A program made the translations under genes and the position numbers. DNA of 64,000 nucleotides from Microvirga flocculans ATCC BAA-817 (GTDB taxonomy: Bacteria; Pseudomonadota; Alphaproteobacteria; Rhizobiales; Beijerinckiaceae), in contig NZ_JAEA01000007.1 in assembly GCF_000518665.1 (NCBI RefSeq), positions 218,208-282,207 on the forward strand. Direction: 5' to 3'. Position 1 is the stretch's first letter, and each line of letters opens with the position of its first letter. Shown one piece after another: positions 50,292 to 59,746 of the stretch. The notes under the pieces were generated by a model. That model was not told the origin of the DNA. It saw only the letters and a program-made list of their open reading frames with translations, and searched no databases.

Positions 50292-52132
50292 CGCGGCGCT
50301 CCGGTCTTGGCGGCCTTGGCCGCGTCGTACCACCAGATGGTCGGGAAGCTCGCCGCGCCGTAGCGCGGCATGGTCACGGGATGGCTGTAACGGTCCCAGC
50401 GCGCGGTGCGCTGCTTGCGGTAGGTCCATTGCGGAACGACGTAGTCATGCGCCAGCAGCACCCGGTCGAGGGCCTTCGTCGCCGCCACGAGTTCTTCCCG
50501 ATCCTTGGCGAAGATCACATTGTCGATCAGGGCGTCGACGGCCGGGTCGGCGATGCCGGAGAGGTTGCGGGAGCCTTCGCGTGCGGCTGCCTGCGAGCCC
50601 CAGTATTCGCGCTGTTCGTTGCCGGGCGAGAGGGATTGCCCCCAGACGCCGGTGACGATGTCGAAATCGAAGGAGCGGGTGCGGTTGATGTATTGCGCCT
50701 CATCGACGGTGCGCACGGAGACCGCAATGCCGAGGCGTTCGAGCGATGCCTTGTAGGGCAGGAACACGCGCTCGTCGTTGGGGCTGTCCGCCAGCAGCTC
50801 GACGCTGAGGGTTTCGCCTTTCGCGTTGACCCGGCGCCTGTCCTTGATCTCCCATCCCGCTTCCTTGAGGAGGCGGTCGGCCTCGCGCAGGTTGTTGCGG
50901 ATCGCTTCGGGCGAGTCGTTGACCGGGTTCCGGTAAGGTGTCGTGAAGACTTCCGGAGGAATCTTGTCGCGCATGGATTCGAGCAGGGCCAGCTCCCGGC
51001 CTTCCGGCAGGCCGGACGAAGCCAGTTCGAGACCGGAGAAATAGCTGCCGACGCGTTCGTATTGTCCGTAGAACAGCGTCTTGTTCAGCTCCTCGAAGGG
51101 AAAGGCGAGATTGAACGCGCGGCGCACGCGCGGGTCCTTGAACTTGTCGCGGCGCAGATTGAGCACGAAGGCCTGCATCACGCCGCTCGCGCGGATCGGG
51201 AATTCCTCCAGCACCACGCGGCCTTCGGTGCGCGCCGGAAAGTCGTATCCCACCGCCCAGTTGCGCGCGCTGTTCTCGGAGCGGAAGTCGATCCGGTCCG
51301 CCTTGAAGGCTTCGAGCAGCACCGTCGCGTCGCGGTAATACTCGTAACGGATCTCGTCGAAGTTGTTCTGGCCCACATTCACGTTGACGGCAGCGCCCCA
51401 GTAATCCTTCACGCGCTCATAAGCGGCGTTGCGGCCAGGCTCGAAGCTCTTCAGGCGATAGGGGCCCGAGCCCAATGGCGGTTCCAGGGTCGTCTGCGCG
51501 ACGTCGCGTTTGCGTCCGTCGGGAGCCGTTCCCTCCCACCAGTGCTTCGGCAGCACGATCAGCTGCCCCATGATCTGCGGCAATTCCCGGTTGCCCTTCT
51601 CGTCGAAGGTGAACCTCACCTCTCGCTCGCCGAGTTTTTCCGCCTTCGTGACGTTGGCGTAGTAGAAGGCGTAGGTGGGGCTGTTGGCCTTGAGCGCCTC
51701 GAAGGAGAAGATCACGTCGTCGGCCGTCACGGGCTTCCCGTCGTGCCAGCGCGCCTCGGGACGCAGGCGGAAGGTCACGGAGGAATAATCGTCCGGATAG
51801 GCGAACGCCTCCGCCAGGAGGCCGTAGGAGGCGCTCGGCTCGTCCAGGGCCGAGGTGGTGAGCGTCTCGTAGATCAGGCCCAGGCCCTGCTCCGGCGCGC
51901 CCTTCACGCCCGCCACCACGATGTTGAAGCTGTCGAAGGTGCCCTGGGCCCCCAGCCGCACCAGCCCGCCCTTGGGGGCGTCCGGGTTCACGTAGTCGAA
52001 ATGCTTGAAGCCTTTAGGATATTTCGGCTCGCCGAGAAGGGCCGCGCCATGCCGCCAGGGCGCGTCCTGGGCAGCGAGGGGCGAGATTGCGAGGCAGGCG
52101 GCCAGGAGGCCCGGCAGAAGGGAGCGGATCAC
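50288..52132 (-). CDS. yejA: Extracellular solute-binding protein, YejA type (first copy)
   Basis: Periplasmic binding protein of 614 residues. A Sec signal peptide covers residues 1-22 (LLPGLLAACLAISPLAAQ). GEPKYPKGFKHFDYVNPDAPKGG, DGKPVTADDVIFSFEALK, VNVGQNNFDEIRYEYYRDATV and NWAVGYDFPA follow the YejA pattern. I start at the GTG at 52132 with AGGAG 7 nt upstream; an upstream ATG at 52174 would give a highly basic extension. It is the first gene of a five-gene operon yejA-yejA2-yejB-yejE-yejF. Confidence 0.9.
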   Translation of the reverse strand: MIRSLLPGLLAACLAISPLAAQDAPWRHGAALLGEPKYPKGFKHFDYVNPDAPKGGLVRLGAQGTFDSFNIVVAGVKGAPEQGLGLIYETLTTSALDEPSASYGLLAEAFAYPDDYSSVTFRLRPEARWHDGKPVTADDVIFSFEALKANSPTYAFYYANVTKAEKLGEREVRFTFDEKGNRELPQIMGQLIVLPKHWWEGTAPDGRKRDVAQTTLEPPLGSGPYRLKSFEPGRNAAYERVKDYWGAAVNVNVGQNNFDEIRYEYYRDATVLLEAFKADRIDFRSENSARNWAVGYDFPARTEGRVVLEEFPIRASGVMQAFVLNLRRDKFKDPRVRRAFNLAFPFEELNKTLFYGQYERVGSYFSGLELASSGLPEGRELALLESMRDKIPPEVFTTPYRNPVNDSPEAIRNNLREADRLLKEAGWEIKDRRRVNAKGETLSVELLADSPNDERVFLPYKASLERLGIAVSVRTVDEAQYINRTRSFDFDIVTGVWGQSLSPGNEQREYWGSQAAAREGSRNLSGIADPAVDALIDNVIFAKDREELVAATKALDRVLLAHDYVVPQWTYRKQRTARWDRYSHPVTMPRYGAASFPTIWWYDAAKAAKTGAPR

Positions 52133-52230
52133 ACGGCGTCTCCTGAAGATGAGGCGTCTGTCGGCAGGGTACATTTTTGTGCCCGCCGGGGCGAGCGCAA
52201 GGGAGAACGCCCGAAACGTAAGGACGGCGC

Positions 52231-52262
52231 AAAAACAAAAGAGCCGGGCTTCGCGCCCGGCT
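52231..52262 (-). terminator. Rho-independent terminator of the cytochrome c gene
   Basis: On the minus strand an 8-bp stem (52242-52249 with 52255-52262) is followed by CTTTTGTTTTT (A-rich 52231-52241 on the plus strand). It lies 29 bp after the cytochrome stop codon and upstream of yejA, separating the two units. Confidence 0.75.
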
Positions 52263-52291
52263 CCTGTGAAACGTGAAGCTGTTCTGCCGCC

Positions 52292-52834
52292 TTACTGGGC
52301 GGCCGGGAAAGCAACCGGATTGTCGGACAGGGTCCGCAGGTAGGCCAGGAGATCGGCGCGGTCCTGGGCACCGGCAAGGCCTGCGAAGGCCATGATCGTG
52401 CCGGGCGCCGCCTGCTTCGGGTTGTGGATGAAGGCGTCCAGCGCCTCGTAGGTCCAGTTGCCGCCATGGGCCTTCATGCCGGCCGAATAGTTGAAGCCCT
52501 CATGCGAGGCGGCCGGGCGGCCCACGACGCCGTAGAGATTCGGGCCGACCTTGTTCGGGCCGCCCTTCTCGAAGGTGTGGCAGGAGGCGCACTTGCGGGC
52601 CTGGGCCTGGCCCTTGGCCGGATCGGCCTTGGCGAGGAGGACCGGCAGCGGCTCTGCCGCAGCGGCCGCAGGGCCCGCGCCGGCGGCGGCGCCTTCCTCG
52701 GGGGAGGGGAGGTCGTAACCGGGAACGGCGGGCTTGTGGGGAGCGAACAGGCCGCCGGCGATGACGTTGACGCCGACCACGAAGAGAAGCGAAGCGAAAA
52801 CGGCGCCCGCGATCTTATTCGTCTCGATATTCAT
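52292..52834 (-). CDS. Membrane-anchored cytochrome c (CycM/c552 type)
   Basis: Class I c-type cytochrome of 180 residues, anchored by an uncleaved N-terminal helix (about residues 9-30). An Ala/Pro-rich linker (31-66) leads to the heme domain. Heme attaches at CASCH (82-86) and Met148 in GTIMAFAG is the likely sixth ligand. In Bradyrhizobium the equivalent CycM passes electrons from the bc1 complex to cytochrome oxidase. It is divergent from kdsB, an arrangement conserved in this order. Confidence 0.92.
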   Translation of the reverse strand: MNIETNKIAGAVFASLLFVVGVNVIAGGLFAPHKPAVPGYDLPSPEEGAAAGAGPAAAAAEPLPVLLAKADPAKGQAQARKCASCHTFEKGGPNKVGPNLYGVVGRPAASHEGFNYSAGMKAHGGNWTYEALDAFIHNPKQAAPGTIMAFAGLAGAQDRADLLAYLRTLSDNPVAFPAAQ

Positions 52835-52941
52835 AGGTTTGGCTCTCCTCGCCTTCGTACAACCGGCGACACCAGCGCAGCAGAAAGGATCCGCGGGCGA
52901 GCGCCCGCGACGGGGCGTTGCTTAGCCGTAGTCGAGGGGGT

Positions 52942-52970
52942 TTGACAATGGGGTTTTCGGGAGTTTTCGC
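52942..52970 (+). promoter_or_regulatory. Candidate promoter for kdsB-pheA
   Basis: A perfect TTGACA (52942-52947) lies 163 bp before kdsB in the 270-bp divergent gap. The -10 region 17 bp on (TTTCGC) is weak. Found by eye, tentative. Confidence 0.3.
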
Positions 52971-53104
52971 CGTTCTCGTGGTCGCAGCTCGGGTTTGCAA
53001 CACCTAAAGTCGGCCGAGCTCCCGGGATCCGTCTGGCCGGAGCCCATGACAAAGAGGGCTGCCCTTGCTAAGGACGCGCAGGCTTTCCATCGAAGATCCC
53101 ATCA

Positions 53105-53848
53105 ATGTCCGATCCTCTCGTTCTCATTCCCGCCCGCCTGGCCGCGACCCGCCTGCCGAACAAGCCCCTCGCCGACATCGGGGGCGAGCCCATGATCGTT
53201 CATGTCTGGCGCCGGGCCATGGAGGCGGGGATCGGGCCGGTCGCCGTGGCGACGGATGCCCCCGCCATCGCCGAGGCCGTCGCCAGCGCCGGAGGGCAGG
53301 CGGTCATGACCCGGGCGGACCACGCCTCCGGCTCTGATCGCATTTTCGAGGCTGTGGAAAAGCTCGACCCCGAGGGCAGGCACGATGTGGTCGTGAACGT
53401 CCAGGGCGACCTACCTACGGTGGATCCGAGGGCCATCGCGGCCTCCGTCGCCCCGCTGAGCGATCCCGCCGTCGATCTCGCGACGCTCGTCGCCTTGATC
53501 GGACGCGAGGAGGAAAAGACCGATCCCAACGTGGTGAAAATGGTGGGAAGCCAAGTCTCTCCCCACCGCTTCCGGGCGCTCTACTTCACCCGCGCGACCG
53601 CGCCTTACGGGGACGGGCCGCTCTATCATCACATCGGCCTTTACGCCTATCGCCGCAAGGCGCTGCAGCGTTTCGTGGGGCTGAAACCCTCTCCGCTTGA
53701 AATCCGCGAGAAGCTGGAGCAATTGCGCGCCCTGGAAGCCGGCATGCGCATCGACGCCGTCGTCGTCGAGGATGTGCCCCTCGGCGTCGACACGCCGCAC
53801 GACCTGGAAAGGGCGCGCGCCATCATCGCGGCTCGGAGGACAGCATGA
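53105..53848 (+). CDS. kdsB: 3-deoxy-manno-octulosonate cytidylyltransferase
   Basis: Activates Kdo to CMP-Kdo for the lipopolysaccharide core, 247 residues. The N-terminal nucleotide-binding loop is [19 protein letters not shown], followed by [32 protein letters not shown] and [16 protein letters not shown]. The C-terminal [18 protein letters not shown] is standard. Its stop overlaps the pheA start by 4 bp. Confidence 0.95.
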   Translation: MSDPLVLIPARLAATRLPNKPLADIGGEPMIVHVWRRAMEAGIGPVAVATDAPAIAEAVASAGGQAVMTRADHASGSDRIFEAVEKLDPEGRHDVVVNVQGDLPTVDPRAIAASVAPLSDPAVDLATLVALIGREEEKTDPNVVKMVGSQVSPHRFRALYFTRATAPYGDGPLYHHIGLYAYRRKALQRFVGLKPSPLEIREKLEQLRALEAGMRIDAVVVEDVPLGVDTPHDLERARAIIAARRTA

Positions 53849-54699
53849 GCAAGATCATTTCATTCCAGGGCGAGCGCGGCGCCAATTCGCATACCGCCTG
53901 CTCGGAGGCGCGTCCGGATTGGGAGGTCCTGCCGTGCCCGACCTTCGAGGACGCCTTCGCCGTCGTAAAGGAAGGAACGGCGGAACTCGCCATGATCCCG
54001 ATCGAGAACTCCATCGCGGGGCGGGTGGCCGACATTCATCACCTCCTGCCGACGTCGGGGCTGCACATTGTCGGCGAGCACTTCCTGCCGATCCATTTTC
54101 ACCTGATGGCGATCCCTGAAGCCAATCTCGGCACCATCAAGAGCGTCCACAGCCATGTGCATGCGCTGGGCCAGTGCCGCAAGATCATCCGCAAGCTCGG
54201 GCTCAAGGCCGTCGTCGCGGGCGACACGGCGGGCTCCGCCCGCGAGGTGTCCGAGTCGAAGGACCCGACCCGGGCCTCGCTCGCTCCACCCATGGCGGCC
54301 GGAATCTACGGCCTGAAGGTCCTGGCCGAGAACGTCGAGGACGAGGCCCACAACACCACGCGCTTCGTGATCCTCTCCAGGACGCCGCAATGGGCGCCTG
54401 CCGGAAAAGGCCCGACCGTCACGTCCTTCGTCTTCCGCGTCCGCAACCTGCCCGCCGCGCTCTACAAGGCGCTCGGAGGCTTTGCGACCAACGGCATCAA
54501 CATGACGAAGCTCGAGAGCTACATGCTCGAAGGCGAGTTCCTGGCCACCCAGTTCTATGCGGAGGTCGACGGCCATCCGGAGGACGCCAATCTCAAGCGG
54601 GCGCTGGAGGAGCTCGAGTTCTTCTCCCGCGAGCTGCGCATTCTCGGCGTCTATCCGGCCGATCCGTTCCGCGAGAAGATCCGGGACGCGGCGGCGTGA
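53845..54699 (+). CDS. pheA: Prephenate dehydratase
   Basis: Converts prephenate to phenylpyruvate for phenylalanine synthesis, 284 residues, monofunctional (no chorismate mutase domain). The catalytic domain starts [15 protein letters not shown] and contains [19 protein letters not shown] and [10 protein letters not shown]. The C-terminal ACT domain (about 198-275) has GALYKAL-like [20 protein letters not shown], the site of phenylalanine feedback. It is coupled to kdsB in front and to the acetyltransferase behind. Confidence 0.95.
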   Translation: MSKIISFQGERGANSHTACSEARPDWEVLPCPTFEDAFAVVKEGTAELAMIPIENSIAGRVADIHHLLPTSGLHIVGEHFLPIHFHLMAIPEANLGTIKSVHSHVHALGQCRKIIRKLGLKAVVAGDTAGSAREVSESKDPTRASLAPPMAAGIYGLKVLAENVEDEAHNTTRFVILSRTPQWAPAGKGPTVTSFVFRVRNLPAALYKALGGFATNGINMTKLESYMLEGEFLATQFYAEVDGHPEDANLKRALEELEFFSRELRILGVYPADPFREKIRDAAA

Positions 54700-55229
54700 G
54701 AATCCTGATCCGGGAGGGCGGCGAAGCCGATATCGAAGGCATCGCCAGGGTCCATGTCCAGGGATGGAGGGAAACCTACAAGGATTTCCTCTCGCCTGAC
54801 GCCCTTGCCGGATTGTCCGTCGACGAGCGTGTGCAGATGTGGCGGAAGGTGCTGGCGCAGCCTGACCCTCAGGCCAAGCTGCTGGTCGCGGAAGCCGAGA
54901 CGGGTGAGATCGTCGGGTTCATCCGCGGCGGCCCCCTTCGGGACAAGGCCCCCGACCTGCTCGCAACGGACGCCGAAATCTTCGTCCTCTACCTGCTCGA
55001 CAGGGTCAAGCGGCAGGGCCTGGGGCGCGAACTCATGTCCCGCGTTCTCGATCACCTCTTCGCCCAGGGCTGCTCTTCCGTCGGCCTGTGGGTGCTCAAG
55101 GACAATCTCGCCGCGCGCCGGTTCTATGAAGCGCTGGGCGGACGTCCCGGACCGGAGCAATCCTTCGACCTGCGCGGGCAGGGCGTGACCGAGATCGCCT
55201 ACAGGTTCGACCGGCCGGGGCTCCCGTAA
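54696..55229 (+). CDS. GNAT family N-acetyltransferase
   Basis: Acetyl-CoA-dependent acetyltransferase of 177 residues with unknown acceptor. ADIEGIARVHVQGWRETYKDF is the usual N-terminal part. The acetyl-CoA loop is VKRQGLGRELMSRVLDHLF (motif A, Q/R-x-x-G-x-G/A near residue 110), and LWVLKDNLAARRFYEALGG is motif B. It begins with GTG overlapping the pheA stop (GTGA), so it is the last gene of kdsB-pheA-GNAT. Confidence 0.88.
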   Translation: MRILIREGGEADIEGIARVHVQGWRETYKDFLSPDALAGLSVDERVQMWRKVLAQPDPQAKLLVAEAETGEIVGFIRGGPLRDKAPDLLATDAEIFVLYLLDRVKRQGLGRELMSRVLDHLFAQGCSSVGLWVLKDNLAARRFYEALGGRPGPEQSFDLRGQGVTEIAYRFDRPGLP

Positions 55230-55234
55230 GCCGC

Positions 55235-56137
55235 CTATTTCTTCACCCATTCCCGCAGGAGATGGTTCGCGATCGCGATGGGGGCGGGAGCGGCGAAATG
55301 CTCGTGGGAGCCTTCTAGCATGCGCGTCACATCGTCCTTGCTGAACCAGCGGGCGTCATCCAGTTCCTCGCCGTCGAAATGGATCTCGTCGGTAAGGGCC
55401 TCGCCGATGCAGCCGATCATGATGTTCGACGGGAAGGGCCAGGGCTGGGAGGCGAGATAGCGCACCGCGCCGACCCGGATGCCGGATTCCTCGAAGGTCT
55501 CGCGACGGACCGCGTCCTCGACGGTCTCCCCAGGCTCCAGGAAGCCCGCAAGGCAGGAATACATCTTTTCCGGAAAGCGCGGCTGGCGACCCATGAGGCA
55601 TTTGTCGCCGCGGACGATCAGCATGATCACCACCGGGTCGGTGCGGGGGAAATGCTGGGCGCCGCAGGCCGCGCAATCGCGGCGGAAACCGGCCTGAGCG
55701 GGCTGCGTCGGCGCGCCGCAATTGGCGCAGAAGCGGTGGCGGCGATGCCAGTCGAGCAAGGACTTGGCCATGGCCAGAAGCCCGAGTTCCTCCGCCGGCA
55801 CGAGGCCCCGCATCGCGATGGAGCGCAGATCCGTCACCGTGAAGGCCGGATCGTTCTGGAAAAGACCGGCGGCCTCGGGCGCGGCCAGGGTCGCCACCAC
55901 CGGGCGCTCGCCCAGGGTGCCGAGGAAGACCTGTTCCTGGTGCGCGGCAAGACGCCCCATGGCGTCTGACGGGAGGAGGCTTGTGCCCGGCTCGCCGGTC
56001 TGGAGGACCGGCAGATCGCCTGCCAGGATCACCTGGGCGGTCCGGGAATCCTGGGCGGCCTTGACGAGCGCCTCGGGGTCCCGCTCCGCGCTGTGGCGGA
56101 CGAGCGGGTTCGTGATGTAGGCGATGGGACGGGTCAT
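55235..56137 (-). CDS. nudC: NAD(+)/NADH pyrophosphatase
   Basis: Nudix hydrolase of 300 residues that cleaves NADH and can remove NAD caps from RNA. A zinc ribbon FCANCGAPT ... CAACGAQHFPRTDP precedes the Nudix domain. The Nudix box is GFLEPGETVEDAVRRETFEE with GI, and the NudC-specific SQPWPFPSN follows. The length is slightly above the usual 260 because of an N-terminal NUDIX-like domain (about 1-130), normal for rhizobial members. It ends 6 bp from the convergent GNAT gene. Confidence 0.93.
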   Translation of the reverse strand: MTRPIAYITNPLVRHSAERDPEALVKAAQDSRTAQVILAGDLPVLQTGEPGTSLLPSDAMGRLAAHQEQVFLGTLGERPVVATLAAPEAAGLFQNDPAFTVTDLRSIAMRGLVPAEELGLLAMAKSLLDWHRRHRFCANCGAPTQPAQAGFRRDCAACGAQHFPRTDPVVIMLIVRGDKCLMGRQPRFPEKMYSCLAGFLEPGETVEDAVRRETFEESGIRVGAVRYLASQPWPFPSNIMIGCIGEALTDEIHFDGEELDDARWFSKDDVTRMLEGSHEHFAAPAPIAIANHLLREWVKK

Positions 56138-56141
56138 GAGG

Positions 56142-56552
56142 TCAGGCTGCCGCGAAAAGGGAGGCGGCGCGCTCGATCAGGGCGGTGGCCGCGTGAGGAG
56201 GGTAGGGCGTCCGGGTGCCGTGCCCCCAGACGGGGCCGGGCCAGGCGGGATCGGAGCGGAAGCGCCCGATCACATGGACATGAAGCTGCGTCACGATGTT
56301 GCCGAGCGCGCCCACGTTCACCTTGTCGGGCTTGGAGAGCTCCAGCATGACCTTGGTCGCGATGCGGATCTCCTGCATGAGCTGGGCGGACTGCTCCTCC
56401 GAGAGGTCCGTCAACTCGCTGAGCCCCGCGATGCGCGGCACCAGGACGAACCAGGGAAACCGGGCGTCGTTCAGGAGCAGGACGGAGGAGAGGACCAGGT
56501 CCCCGACGGGGATCGTGTCGGCTTCGAGCCGGGAATCGAGCGTGAATGTCAT
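56142..56552 (-). CDS. HIT family protein
   Basis: Histidine-triad nucleotide-binding hydrolase of 136 residues. The triad lies in QLHVHVIGRF near residue 96, and RFPWFVLVPRIAGLSELTDLS is typical of the diadenosine-polyphosphate-hydrolase-like branch. The ATG at 56552 gives the normal size; the frame upstream of it is not conserved. It is 4 bp upstream of nudC on the same strand, so the two nucleotide hydrolases are probably co-transcribed. Confidence 0.9.
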   Translation of the reverse strand: MTFTLDSRLEADTIPVGDLVLSSVLLLNDARFPWFVLVPRIAGLSELTDLSEEQSAQLMQEIRIATKVMLELSKPDKVNVGALGNIVTQLHVHVIGRFRSDPAWPGPVWGHGTRTPYPPHAATALIERAASLFAAA

Positions 56553-56682
56553 GGCGCTATGTAACCGAGCCTGCGCCGTCGTGTCAGCCGCCCTGTCGCC
56601 TGCTCCATCCCGCCAGCCGAGATGACCGTGGAGTGCGCGCGTTTCCAACTTGCGTTCCTGCCCCGAAACGCCCATATAGCCA

Positions 56683-56780
56683 CTGGGAGGTTGGCGAGGG
56701 ACGTCTCACTCGCCAACCGGGTCAGGTCCGGAAGGAAGCAGCCCTAACGAGACCGAACGGGTCTTCGTCCAGCCTCCCAC
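56683..56780 (+). ncRNA. ffs: Signal recognition particle RNA (bacterial small type, 4.5S)
   Basis: The conserved apical loop with GGTCAGGTCCGGAAGGAAGC, then AGCCCTAACGAG, is the SRP RNA site for Ffh. The ends pair (GGGAGG at 56685-56690 with CCTCCC at 56773-56778) to give the long hairpin of about 98 nt. It lies just upstream of dnaX, as in many Alphaproteobacteria. The exact ends are estimated from the pairing. Confidence 0.95.
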
Positions 56781-56809
56781 CTTATCCGTTTCCCAAAGCC
56801 TTGCAGCCG

Positions 56810-58630
56810 ATGGACGACACCACAGCCGGCACGCCCCTGAACGACGAGCCGGCCCTGCCGGGTTTCCCCTCCGCGCCCGCACCTGCCGCGCCGGCTTCGC
56901 CTTATCGCGTCCTTGCCCGCAAATATCGCCCCAAGACCTTCGACGACCTGATCGGTCAGGAGGCGATGGTCCGCACTCTCTCGAACGCCTTCGAGACCGG
57001 CCGCATTCCGCAGGCCTGGATGCTCACGGGCGTCCGCGGCGTCGGAAAGACCACCACGGCCCGCATCCTGGCCCGCGGCCTGAACTACCAGAAGGCCGAC
57101 GGCTCCGGCGCGCCTACCATCCACATGCCCGAGCTCGGCGTGCATTGCCAGGCGATCATGGAATCCCGGCACGTGGACGTGCTGGAGATGGACGCCGCCT
57201 CGCATACCGGCATCGACGACGTGCGCCAGATCATCGACGGCATCCGCTACTCGCCGGTCTCGGCCCGCTACAAGGTCTACATCATCGACGAGGTCCACAT
57301 GCTCTCGGAGAAGGCGTTCAACGCCTTCCTGAAGACGCTCGAGGAGCCGCCGCCCCACGCGAAGTTCATCTTCGCCACCACCGAAATCCGTAAAGTGCCG
57401 GTCACGATCCTGTCCCGTTGCCAGCGCTTCGACCTGCGCCGCATCGAGGCCGACAAGCTCGTCGCGCATCTCGCACGCATCTGCGAGGCCGAGGGCGTGC
57501 AGGCCGACCAGGAGGCGCTCGCCGCCATCGCCCGCGCGGCGGAAGGCTCGGCCCGCGATTCCCTGTCCCTCATGGATCAGGCCATCGCCCACGGAGCCGG
57601 CGTGGTCACGCCCGAGACCGTGCGCGACATGCTGGGGCTCGCCGACCGCACCCAGGTCATCGATCTCTTCGAGGCCGTCATGCGCGGCGACGTGCCGGCG
57701 GCCTTCGCGGGCCTTCGCTCGCAATACGACGCGGGCGCCGACCCGGCCGTGATCCTTTCCGATCTCGCCGCCTTCTCGCATGTGGTCACGCGCCTCAAGC
57801 TCATCCCGGAAGCGGCGAAGGATCCGGCGCTCTCCGAGATCGAACGCACGCGCGGCCTCGACTACGCGCAGAAGCTTTCCGTGCGCACCCTGTCGCGGGC
57901 ATGGCAGATTCTTCTGAAGGGCATTCCCGAGGTTCAGTCCTCGAACCGCCCGATCGCCGCCGCCGAAATGGTGCTCGTGCGCCTGGCCTATGCGGCCGAC
58001 CTGCCGACGCCGGACGAAGCCCTGCGCGCCCTGAAGGACGGTGCGCCCGTGCCGTCCGGCGGACCGTCCGCCCCGGTGCCACGGCCTTCCGGCCCCGCCA
58101 CCTCCGGCAGCATGGCGCTGGCGACCTCGCAGCCTCATCCGCAGCCGCGCCCGCAACCGGCCTCGCCCCAGCCGACCATGCGGCTGCGCCGCTTCGAGGA
58201 CGTGGTGGCGCTGGCCGGCGAGAAGCGCGAGATCGTGCTGAAGTCGCAGCTCGAACGGGATGTGCGCCTCGTGCGCTTCGAGGAAGGGCGGATCGAGCTC
58301 AGCCTCACCGAAACCGGCAGCCGCACCATCGCCAACGATCTGACCCGCGCCCTCCAGCAATGGACAGGCGAGCGCTGGATGGTGGCGCTCTCCTCCGAGG
58401 AGGGGCAGCAGACCCTCCATGAGAAGGCCATCGCGGCCGAGCGCGAGCGCAAGGAAGGGGCGGCCAATCATCCTCTCGTGCAGGCCGTGCTGTCGAAATT
58501 TCCGGGCGCGCAGATCGTCAACGTGATCGAGCGCGCCGAGAAGCCCGGCGACGATGCGCAGGCGGAAAGCCTCGGCGAAGACGAGACGCTCGCCGCGCTC
58601 GAAGCCGAAGATGACGACGATCTGTTTTAA
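56810..58630 (+). CDS. dnaX: DNA polymerase III subunits gamma/tau
   Basis: Clamp-loader ATPase of 606 residues. Walker A is GVRGVGKTT (residues 74-82), Walker B IIDEVHMLS near 160 and the SRC motif ILSRCQRF. Pro/Ala-rich linkers and a tau-specific C-terminal domain follow. The zinc-binding cysteines found in E. coli between Walker A and EMDAASHTG are missing: only Cys113 remains in the segment. This loss seems common in Alphaproteobacteria. No programmed frameshift slip site was obvious. It heads dnaX-ybaB-recR. Confidence 0.95.
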   Translation: MDDTTAGTPLNDEPALPGFPSAPAPAAPASPYRVLARKYRPKTFDDLIGQEAMVRTLSNAFETGRIPQAWMLTGVRGVGKTTTARILARGLNYQKADGSGAPTIHMPELGVHCQAIMESRHVDVLEMDAASHTGIDDVRQIIDGIRYSPVSARYKVYIIDEVHMLSEKAFNAFLKTLEEPPPHAKFIFATTEIRKVPVTILSRCQRFDLRRIEADKLVAHLARICEAEGVQADQEALAAIARAAEGSARDSLSLMDQAIAHGAGVVTPETVRDMLGLADRTQVIDLFEAVMRGDVPAAFAGLRSQYDAGADPAVILSDLAAFSHVVTRLKLIPEAAKDPALSEIERTRGLDYAQKLSVRTLSRAWQILLKGIPEVQSSNRPIAAAEMVLVRLAYAADLPTPDEALRALKDGAPVPSGGPSAPVPRPSGPATSGSMALATSQPHPQPRPQPASPQPTMRLRRFEDVVALAGEKREIVLKSQLERDVRLVRFEEGRIELSLTETGSRTIANDLTRALQQWTGERWMVALSSEEGQQTLHEKAIAAERERKEGAANHPLVQAVLSKFPGAQIVNVIERAEKPGDDAQAESLGEDETLAALEAEDDDDLF

Positions 58631-58645
58631 GCGAAGGATACGCTC

Positions 58646-58966
58646 ATGAAGGACATCATGGGACTTATGAAGCAGGCTCAGGCGATGCAGCAGAAGCTGC
58701 AGGACGCCCAGGCCGAGCTCGATGCTCTCGAAGTCGACGGCACGGCCGGCGGCGGTGTCGTGATCGTCAAGGTCACCGGCAAGGGCAGCCTCAAGGCGAT
58801 CAACATCGATCCGTCGCTCATGAATCCGGACGAGAAGGAGATTCTCGAGGATCTCATCGTGGCCGCCATGAACGACGCCAGGGCCAAGGCCGAGCGCGCC
58901 GCGCAGGAGCGCATGGAAGGCATCACCAAGGGCCTGCCGCTGCCTCCGGGCCTGAAGCTGTTCTGA
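58646..58966 (+). CDS. ybaB: YbaB/EbfC family nucleoid-associated protein
   Basis: DNA-binding protein of 106 residues that forms a tweezer-like dimer. MKDIMGLMKQAQAMQQKLQ (N-terminal helix), GGGVVIVKVTGKGSLKAINID (sheet) and LEDLIVAAMNDARAKAE are conserved. It lies between dnaX (15 bp) and recR (8 bp), the standard order, which links it to DNA repair and replication. Confidence 0.95.
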   Translation: MKDIMGLMKQAQAMQQKLQDAQAELDALEVDGTAGGGVVIVKVTGKGSLKAINIDPSLMNPDEKEILEDLIVAAMNDARAKAERAAQERMEGITKGLPLPPGLKLF

Positions 58967-58974
58967 GGTGACGA

Positions 58975-59580
58975 ATGGCCCAGCACGTCGCCGGCCCTGA
59001 GATCGAGCGGCTGATCCAGCTGCTCGCGCGCCTGCCGGGCTTAGGGCCCCGTTCGGCGCGGCGCGCGGCGCTTCATCTCATCAAGAAGCGCGAGACGCTG
59101 CTCAATCCGTTGAGCGATGCCATGCGCATCGCCAATGAGCGCATCGTCGTGTGCTCGTCCTGCGGCAATGTCGATACGTCCGATCCCTGCACGATCTGCC
59201 GCGATCCGAAGCGCGATCCGTCCATCCTCGTGGTGGTGGAGGACGTGTCCGATCTCTGGGCGCTGGAACGCGCGGGAGCGATCAACGCCAAGTACCATGT
59301 GCTCGGCGGCGTGCTCTCGCCGCTCGACGGCGTGCGGCCCGAGCACCTGAACCTTGAGCGCCTCGTCACCCGCGCGTCCGAGCCCGGCGTGACGGAGATC
59401 ATCCTTGCGCTCAATGCCACGGTGGATGGGCAGACGACGGCCCATTACATCACGGAGCTTCTTGCCCATTTGCCCGTGAAGGTGACGAAGCTCGCCCATG
59501 GCGTGCCCGTCGGCGGCGAGCTCGACTATCTCGACGAAGGCACGCTCTCCGCCGCGATCCGCCAGCGCACCTCGTTCTGA
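58975..59580 (+). CDS. recR: Recombination protein RecR
   Basis: Part of the RecFOR pathway that loads RecA on gapped DNA, 201 residues. A helix-hairpin-helix (about 10-35, [17 protein letters not shown]) is followed by a C4 zinc finger (Cys60, Cys63, Cys72, Cys75) and a Toprim domain with [13 protein letters not shown] and [15 protein letters not shown]. The length matches the family. Confidence 0.96.
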   Translation: MAQHVAGPEIERLIQLLARLPGLGPRSARRAALHLIKKRETLLNPLSDAMRIANERIVVCSSCGNVDTSDPCTICRDPKRDPSILVVVEDVSDLWALERAGAINAKYHVLGGVLSPLDGVRPEHLNLERLVTRASEPGVTEIILALNATVDGQTTAHYITELLAHLPVKVTKLAHGVPVGGELDYLDEGTLSAAIRQRTSF

Positions 59581-59596
59581 TCCGTGAGCGCCTCGT

Positions 59597-59622
59597 GCGC
59601 AAAAGTGGCCCCGGTTTTGCGC
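59597..59622. repeat. Intergenic palindrome after recR
   Basis: An 8-bp stem GCGCAAAA / TTTTGCGC (59597-59604 with 59615-59622) encloses GTGGCCCCGG. This shape resembles short intergenic palindromes common in rhizobial genomes. It may also end transcription of dnaX-ybaB-recR. Confidence 0.6.
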
Positions 59623-59746
59623 CGTCAACGATGTGCTCATCAAGGAAGGAAGCATCGGATCGTGCGTGTTGCAGGTGACAGGCCGGAGCGCCGTTGCTAA
59701 TCAGACGGCAATGAACCCCTTGGAAACCCTTGCGCCGAGTTGCCCC

